Source: Chromera velia (taxonomy: Eukaryota > Sar > Chromeraceae). From it: a stretch of DNA of 27,857 nucleotides. Position 1 is the first letter of the stretch; every line of letters begins with the position of its first letter. Made by a program: the position numbers and the translations under genes. Positions 21,833 through 27,857 of this stretch are shown here, piece after piece. The stretch is from positions 1 through 27,857 of the forward strand of contig JAHBMJ010001650.1 of the NCBI GenBank assembly GCA_018398765.1, given 5' to 3'. The notes under the pieces are model-generated. The model was not told where the DNA came from. It did not search any database and saw only the letters and a list, made by a program, of their open reading frames with translations.

Positions 21833-21959
21833 GGCCTGAACTTGTGAAGCTTTGGATCCGGTCGTTGTGGGCCGTTCTGCTGGGCTCTCTGCTTCTTTTT
21901 CCTCCATGTATCAGTCAGTTTGCACTTCTGCTTCTTTCTGTATCTCTCCATCTCTCTGG
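21833..21959 (+). repeat. Dispersed 130-bp repeat, copy B
   Basis: Direct counterpart of 20526-20655. It keeps the starting GGCCTGAACTT, the internal TCAGTCAGTTTGC and the terminal CTTCTGCTTCTTTCTGTATC block. Small substitutions and one short length change near the left end show the copies are not recent. Confidence 0.85.
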
Positions 21960-22576
21960 TTCTTTTCTCCCTGTAGCATTACCTACAATGCTGACCTCCC
22001 TTAGTTCGCTTTCCGTTTCCGCTCTCAGCTCCACAGGGGGAGGAGTGAGTAAGTGAATGGGCGAGTGTCACTGAGTGAATGTCAGAAAAACTGAAGCCTG
22101 CAGGTGAAAGAGGCACGGCCAGTGAAAACGTGGAGTGATTCCGAGTGAAAAAAGGAGTAAAAGAGTGAAAGAGTGAGTGAAAGAGTGACTGGGCGAAGCG
22201 GGGGAGGAGAAAGAGGAAAGGTGTTCCTAGGATTGTTCTTTCTCTTCTTAAAACAACGGCTAAGAACGCTTTGGTCTTTACTTTTCAGAAACTTTCGGGG
22301 CACGAAGTTATGTATACTGAAGTCTAGACTGAAGCGAACTGAAGGGAAGTGAACTAGGATGTGAAGTGAAATAAGTGAAGCTTTTGAGGTGAAAGCTCGT
22401 GCAATTAACATTTATATTATGCTATGCTATACTAATCAAGAAGCCGGTGTACGTAACTTCATTTCATGTATTTTTGCATGTATTTGCATCGTCCTAGTAC
22501 ACTAATAAATCATTTATCATTCGTTACTTAATTGATATGAATATGTTATAATTTAATATTATTCTAATACATACAC

Positions 22577-22614
<38 letters not shown>

Positions 22615-23213
22615 ATATGTATATTTTAGTTGAATTTTTAAAGTTATGGATCAAAACTGTTGTGAGGAGTGTAAGGTGTTATCATCCTTTTTTTTGAATT
22701 TCTTTTGTGTTCTTTTATATGGTGGGGCCTGGAAGCCTTTTTAACAAAGTTTTTATAGAGTCTGCCGAAGCGTTTTCCTAGTGATCAACAAGTTTGAGCA
22801 GCAAGGAAAATGAAACCATATTCATTCAGAGAGCTTTAAACCGCAGTCTTCACTCTTGCGCGCTGAACTACAGGTTGAGCCCCCACTGAACCATGTACTT
22901 GCAGGTTTTCAGTGACCTTCTCACTTTGAGACCATCACTCACGGCATAATTAACATGAAAACAAAATTGCGATATTCGACCGCATTGCACAAGTAGAAAT
23001 TCACCTAAAAGAAAATTCAGGCTGCTCAGTCAATCAAACAAAGGCAGAGAAACATTCGTTTCCTAGGTCGTTTCTTTCTCATTCAGGGAGAAGGATATCA
23101 TAGTGATCGTTGCCCCCTTTATCTGCCCTCCACCATAAAAAAATCTTTTTCTTCATTTCTTTTTTTCCGAGCACGCACAGTCGCCTGTACACATTTGTTT
23201 CCTTCGCAAAAAT
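21960..23213. other. Gene-free stretch with GTGA-rich and AT repeats
   Basis: No gene is supported. 22045-22200 is rich in GAGTGA/GTGAAA units. 22310-22395 has a second patch of GAAGTGAA-type units. An AT dinucleotide array lies at 22578-22610. The remainder is unremarkable AT-rich sequence. Confidence 0.5.
22578..22610. repeat. AT dinucleotide microsatellite
   Basis: About sixteen AT units in a row, flanked by AT-rich sequence. It is self-complementary and could extrude a cruciform. No gene lies nearby. Confidence 0.95.
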
Positions 23214-23751
23214 ATGGATTCTGACATCTTTCATGAAGGAGAAACAGATCATCTCAACATACCCCCCCCACAGCTGTCTCATGCCAACCTTGCTTTCAAG
23301 AGCAAGCGCGTATCTCTGGACATTCGCATGTCTCTCACCCCCACTGAGGCCATCCCCCTGATCCATGAACCCATAACTTTTGACGTCTTCAGCAGAGGAG
23401 AGAGAAATTCACCCCTTTTCTCCGCCGATAGGCGTGCCAAAGATAGCCAAAAACTAATGTACCACTTTCTCCGACAGTGCGGATGAAGTGGGTGATTGGA
23501 TGGTCAAGTATCTTCGCGCCCCCCTATTTGAGCGTAGTGGTGAAACAGCAATATTTGGTCTGATGGTTGAAGACAATGATGTGACTCGTTTCAAAAATAT
23601 TCTTCGAGTTGCAGACATCTCTAACTTTGAGAAGATTCGGAGAGAGAAGATAACGATGCCAGCGGGCAACAAAGGCTTTATAGGGGGGTGGGCAGAGGTT
23701 CCCCTCAAAGTGGTTGAAGTGTTGGAAGAAGGCAACGTGCGTGTTCTATGA
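23214..23751 (+). pseudogene. Unrecognised ORF in two frames, about 175 residues
   Basis: Frame 1 runs from ATG 23214 (MDSDIFHEGETDHLN, later RVSLDIRMSLTPTEAIPLI and FDVFSRGE) to a TGA at 23484-23486. A second frame takes over near 23467 with SDSADEVGDWMVKYLRAPLF, then ETAIFGLMVEDNDVTRFKNI, and ends at TGA 23749-23751. The two parts have similar, non-repetitive composition and look like one protein split by a one-base frame change or a very short unseen intron; TCCGACAG at 23471-23478 resembles an acceptor but I find no matching donor. I do not recognise the family. It lies among retroelement remnants, so a mobile-element or viral origin is plausible but unproven. Confidence 0.45.
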
Positions 23752-23759
23752 CCGTTCAA

Positions 23760-24191
23760 ACAAGTTCAATCATAGATATATACTATAAATTTAAACATAA
23801 AAATTTTAAGTAAAAAACGTACGAAATAATGTAAAATATACTAAGAAATAGTAGAAGAAATGACTAGAAAAATATAGACTTAGAAGCTAAAGATATATAT
23901 TGAGTAAAAAAAAAGTTTTTGTGAACAACTGTAAGTATTTTAAAAAAACTCGTTCGGGTTTTAGAAGCTCAAAACCGGTCTTAAATTGTTTGGGCCTCTT
24001 TTAGTTTTTGCAAAGGGGGTATTTTTGTAAATAGATTTTATTCGAGGGTTTTTTCATTTTTTTTTTTAGAGTTTTTTTTTTTTTTAATGGCCTACGCCTA
24101 GGCGTTTTCCCCTTAATTCTGAACATATAAATTTTAATATGTATAGTCTTTGTTATCTAAACCTTTTGTCTAGTCTTTAGTCACTTAATGT
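23760..24191. other. AT-rich stretch including oligo(T) tail of LINE-like copy 2
   Basis: No gene. T runs at about 24056-24085, read on the minus strand, are A runs 110-135 bases past the stop codon of LINE-like copy 2, as expected for the 3' tail of a retroposed element. The sequence CGCCTAGGCGTAGGCCATT before the A run resembles the GGCAGGCCTAG patch after copy 1. Confidence 0.5.
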
Positions 24192-24780
24192 TCACTCGCA
24201 GTCTAGCTCGCAGTCACTATCATCATAAAGGGCCTGAATTCCTGCGACTCCCCCAGTAGTACTGAATGAAGCTTCCTCCCTCTGAGCTTTTAGCTTTCTC
24301 TCCCCCCTCATGCAGTACACTGATGCTCTGATAACTGCAAGTTGCATCCGTGCTTTGATAGCTCCTGTCACCCTGGATCTTGTTATACCCGTTCTCTCCG
24401 AAATTCTATATACCGCCCGTCCCAAGCCTGCAAAGGCCCTAGGAGCAAACGCTCCATCTGTTGAACAAATAAAGGGAGCAAAGTCTGCCTGTTGCTTAAC
24501 ACATTCCTTTCAGTGTTTTCCAATCTTCTCACTCTCATGCTTTTCCAAAGTCTCTTCAACCATTTACTTCAAATACGACTTTTGATCATAATCTGCTACT
24601 CTGATATCAAGGATTACATTCTTTTGTACATTGAACAACGACCGCACTCTCAAATCCCCTTTAAGCCCATCTGGCCCCCCTTTCTCCCAATTCCTTCTCC
24701 GGACGTCGTACACCACACTGTCAGCCCCGCTTCCTCCAAAATGGCTTTCAACCGCTTTCAACACCATCACCACCTCATAA
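24192..24780 (-). pseudogene. LINE-like retroelement 3' end (copy 2), decayed
   Basis: One minus-strand frame runs through about 195 codons with two in-frame stops: TAA at 24566-24564 and TGA near 24511. It reads GDLRVRSLFNVQKNVILDIR, VADYDQKSYLK, stop, then QQADFAPFICSTDGAFAPRA, GAIKARMQLAVIRASVYCMR, ending at 24192. This is the same C-terminal domain as copy 1 (shared DFAPF, STDGA, KARMQ, MRGER), but the copies differ at many residues and so are separate, old insertions. The Cys/His segment seen in copy 1 is missing; upstream the frame runs into the inverted-repeat element at 24781-25010, so the copy is 5'-truncated or interrupted there. Confidence 0.72.
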
Positions 24781-25010
24781 CCTCCCTAAACTTAAGTGCC
24801 ACTTGAAAAAATATAATCAAGATCATCTCTATCTGCGGCATCTTTTTTCAAGAGACCGTCCACGCCTGCGGCGTAGACGGTCAAGACACCGTCCAGATAT
24901 GCAGCTTTCGCTTTCAAGATACCATAAATGATCCGCGCCTGCGGTACGGACTTTCAAGCTTATCCAAAAATGCGGCCTGAACTTTCAAGTGGTAGTTAGG
25001 TTTAGGGAGG
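24781..25010. mobile_element. 230-bp inverted-repeat element (MITE/foldback-like candidate)
   Basis: The left arm (24781-24808, starting CCTCCCTAAACTTAAG) is the reverse complement of the right arm (24983-25010, ending TTTAGGGAGG) at 25 of 28 positions. Between them lies an almost perfect 29-base hairpin at 24854-24882 (GACCGTCCACGCC, loop TGC, GGCGTAGACGGTC). A related block at about 24932-24957 repeats GCGCCTGCGG. CTTTCAAG recurs at about 24910, 24951 and 24983. There is no coding sequence. It abuts the truncated 5' end of LINE-like copy 2. Target-site duplications were not identified, so mobility is inferred. Confidence 0.5.
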
Positions 25011-25292
25011 TCCACCTCATCGTGACGTCTGGTCACTAACTCCCCTTAATTCTTGTTTTGAAAGTATAGTCGGTTATAGTCGCTTGAAGACGGGCGGTAT
25101 CTTATAAAATCGGTACCACTTTCATAACAGGTTTTCATCTGCAAAAGAAAAGGAGGAGAGAGAGCGAAGATGCAAACTGTATGGACCCCATGAAACGTCA
25201 TCTAGGTCCCAACCTTCTATAACCTTCTACAATCTAGAGATCTTAGAATTGATCTTAGTTAGTAGAAGGTACCTAGTCTGTCTGACAAGAAT

Positions 25293-25372
25293 GTCGTACA
25301 TTGCCGTACATTGTCGTACGTCACTGCCGGGCTGGGCCCGACAATGTACGCGACAATGGCCTGGCCCGGCAG
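25293..25372. repeat. Interleaved palindromes around GTACATTGTCG
   Basis: GTACATTGTCG (25306-25316) is matched by CGACAATGTAC (25339-25349). CTGCCGGGC (25324-25332) is matched by GCCCGGCAG (25364-25372). The two stems interleave like a pseudoknot. Extra half-sites CGTACATTG (25295) and CGACAATG (25351) offer alternative pairings. The block is GC-rich compared with its surroundings and lies about 300 bases upstream of the start codon at 25672. Confidence 0.8.
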
Positions 25373-25671
25373 CTTAGACACATGCACGATCATGCACCCT
25401 CTCACTCTCAGTCACTCTCAGTAGAGATGCCAAAAGTTCCTTCTGTCTTTCTCTTCGCAGCTGAGTTCACTTCTTTTATTCTATACGTACTTCCGTCAGA
25501 AAGCCTAGAGAGATTTTCGATGGGCTCAATGCGGCTCGAGTGATGGCACGTGCTGATCCAGCGTGAGAAGACCTTCCGCACTTTGTTTGGTTGTGCGGAT
25601 AGCTCGTTTGTAGAGTGTCGACGTGAAAGTTAGAGAAAGTTTGTGTGGAGCAGACGGGAAGGCAAACAGGA

Positions 25672-27857
25672 ATGGGAGGAGCTCCTTCACGGCCGCGGGG
25701 TGACTTCAGTCCTGAAGCCCTTGCGAAGACTCCACAGCCGTATGAATCGGATCCTGGTTAGTAAGAAAATCACCTGAATCATCTTGTTTGACCCGCCGTC
25801 TCCTAGGTTGATATTCTTCAATCGGATTTGTTTTTTTTCTGCTTGGTGTGTATGTGCAGACTTCGGGTGGAGGGAGTTGAAGGAGGAAGTGAGATCCTTG
25901 CATGCGGACCCAAGTCTGCCTGAATATGGCAACGAGAGGAGTGGAGTCACGTGTCAAGCACAAGCGGTGGTGATTGGCATCAACTTGGCTACCCGGTCAA
26001 CTGCCCTTGCCGAAAAATTTGGAATTTTTGGAAATGAGCAGCAGCAGTCGTTGCACGAAAGCACCAAGGGAAGGACGGATTCCCAGTATGGAAAGGTCGG
26101 TGATGTCTTTGCAAGTCGATGTAGGGGAGGGGGTAGGGGGTGGGGGAGGGAGGTGCGTGTGTGTGGTGGTGCACTTCTCCAAACCCCTTCTTTCTTCAGT
26201 ACTTCCCGAAGACTTCGAGCCCCCAAGCTCCCTTGCATGCCTGCTTCACCTTCGCCCCCCCCATTTTCACTTATCCCTTTTCTGAGATCTTCTTTGTTCC
26301 TGTGGCCTGATCTTTCCCTCCCCTTTGGATCTCTGGGCTCAGCTGTCCCTCTCACTTTATCCTGATCCGGGGAAAAGGCGCACTCTGTCTGTCTGGATGT
26401 TTGCACACCATCAAGAGGACCTCATTCTCCATCGAGCTATCTTCAGTCTGCCTGTATGTGAGAGAAGCACAGAAAAGAAGCAGAGAAGAACGTGAACAGA
26501 AAGTATCCTCGCCTCCGGCACTGCACGTCGGGATTGTTTGCGCCAATTTCTGAAGCACGACCTTGTGCTTTGTTGTCCCCTTTTTCCTTCTTCCTTCTCG
26601 AAACTGTTCTGCCTCCCTCGCTGACGGCACTACTCATCTTCTCGCACCCCATCATGCCACTGTCTCTCTTTTCCGCTGGCAAAAACCGTGCAGTCTCTCA
26701 GATAGTCTCTCCCTGCCCCCCGCCCACTCACACCCTATCACAATCGGCAAACATTTTTTTCCTTCCGCCATTGAATCGCTTCCTGTTCCTTTCCCCCCCC
26801 CCTCTCCTTCGCGTCTATTCTGCAAAACCCTCTCCGCTCTGTTTTTCCGTCGCACAGTTTCCTTTGAGGCAAATGCTTTCCTTCCTTCTGAGGGCCTTTT
26901 CCTTCCGCCAAATCTGTGAATGTGGAGGAGACGTAGTTGGGTGTGGGGCGTGTGTAAGAAAGTTTGTTTCACTTTGTCAGCTACTGAAAGTGGGCGGAAT
27001 CATGAGTTCCCTTCTGGCTGTGCTTGTGTGCTGCCTGCCTGCCTGTGCATGCAGATCTATGAGTTACTTCGTGTGCCTGACATGGGATGGCGGTTGGTTG
27101 ACATGGTCTTCGGCGACGGGGGGAAGGCGGAGGGGGGCGGGTGCGCGTGCTTCGGGGGCGGGGCAAAGTCGCCTCCTGCTGCTTCACGCAGCGGCGCAAA
27201 GGGGGGGCAGGGCGGGGGCAAGAAGGAGGGAGAAGACACGCCATATGTGGCGACTGTGTCTCGTATGTACAGGGACGGGAAGACGTACACAGCCAACATC
27301 GGCTGCTTGGGTTGGTTGGTTACCTTCTTTCATTTTTCGTGGGAAGGACAGGGGAGATCGGAGGGTTCGAGAAATCGGTGCAGAGGGTGCTTCACACTTT
27401 GTTGAGAACAGAACACGATGATTTGCTCTGCTGCATTTGGTTGTCCGACTGCTTGAGAAAAAAAGGACTTGCAGGCAGCCTTGAGCTCTGAGCTGAGATG
27501 GCTTGCCGCCCTTTTCTTGTTCGTGTGTCCCGCCCCCCCCGGACTTTCATCAAACTTTGTTTGCCCCCATGCGCGCTCCCTCCTTTTTTTGGGTGTGTGT
27601 ATGAGCTAGAGCGAGAGCATTGATGATCGGAGGTTTCGATCTTCTGTCTGTCTGCGCAGGTATGAACACCCACGAACAACTGAAGCGACTCGAAAAGAAC
27701 ACGGACAAGAAAAATGCACTCCCTGTGGTCAGTCAGTCAGTCAGGCAGCAGGGAAGCAGACACTCATGCAGCAGAAAGGCAGTTGGCCCTTTTCTCCGTC
27801 TCCCAGTATGTGACGCGTCTTGTATGTATGTCAGCCTCCCTTTCTATTTCTGTCCTT
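25672..27857 (+). CDS. Unrecognised multi-exon gene, 5' part, continues past the window
   Basis: Phase-consistent exons: 25672-25756 (ATG, MGGAPSRPRGDFSPEALAKT), 25860-26095 (FGWRELKEEVRSLHADPSLP, IGINLATRSTALAEKFGIFG), 27055-about 27310 (IYELLRVPDMGWRLVDMVFG, then a Gly/Lys linker, then VATVSRMYRDGKTYTANIG) and 27660-27727 (MNTHEQLKRLEKNTDKKNAL). Donors are GTTAGT (25757), GTCGGT (26096), GTTGGT (27311, weak) and GTCAGT (27728); acceptors end TGTGCAG, GCATGCAG and GCGCAG. About 215 codons are in view. The mix of charged helices and a flexible Gly-rich insert suggests a soluble protein. I recognise no domain. An additional exon after the acceptor at 26199 is possible, because TACTTCCCG stays open there for a while. 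The right end of the gene is outside the window. Confidence 0.6.

Noticed and set aside
22838..22900. tRNA-like A-box on the minus strand (TGTAGTTCAGCGCGCAAGAG)
   Set aside because: No matching acceptor stem, anticodon arm or T-arm could be paired around it.

Overview
The window is nuclear DNA from a protist-like eukaryote. Genes are split by introns of about 100 to 960 bp that end in a pyrimidine tract plus (T)GCAG. Microsatellites and minisatellites are abundant, and several retroelement copies are decayed. The leucine-rich-repeat gene, the TGCAG acceptors and the frequent GCATGC palindrome would fit an alveolate alga such as a chromerid. That placement is inference from style, not a database match. 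I see no operons, CRISPR arrays, rRNA or convincing tRNA genes.

Layout. (1) 1-3593, plus strand: the 3' part of a gene for a long leucine-rich-repeat protein, rebuilt as three phase-compatible exons with the 5' end unresolved. (2) 3594-8248: an AT-rich, gene-poor stretch holding two minus-strand retroelement ruins next to each other. One is a gag-like gene with two in-frame TAG stops and a frame-shifted zinc knuckle (7110-6200). The other is a reverse transcriptase with an xxDD box (6231-4919), broken by an 87-bp duplication full of TCTCACCCG units. (3) 8249-15561, minus strand: one gene that reads as eight phase-consistent exons for a roughly 1307-residue low-complexity protein I do not recognise. 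(4) 15562-16262: a divergent intergenic region with five GCATGC palindromes. (5) 16263-17959, plus strand: a compact three-exon gene for a 139-residue conserved-looking protein. Its introns carry a 37-bp minisatellite and a stack of microsatellites. (6) 17960-25671: a repeat-rich region. It holds two decayed copies of one LINE-like element in opposite orientation (18892-19806 plus, 24780-24192 minus), a duplicated 130-bp repeat, a frame-broken ORF of unknown nature (23214-23751), an inverted-repeat element (24781-25010) and interleaved palindromes (25293-25372). (7) 25672 to the right edge, plus strand: the first four exons of an unrecognised gene that leaves the window.

The four host genes share no evident pathway. 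The most notable signals are the head-to-head promoter with its GCATGC cluster, the general excess of GCATGC including at intron ends, the juxtaposed retroelement fragments with G-to-A type lesions, and the structured small elements near 24.8-25.4 kb. Exon boundaries were set by hand from splice consensus, reading phase and protein continuity, so individual junctions may be off. I saw no strong case for a wholly new biological system.
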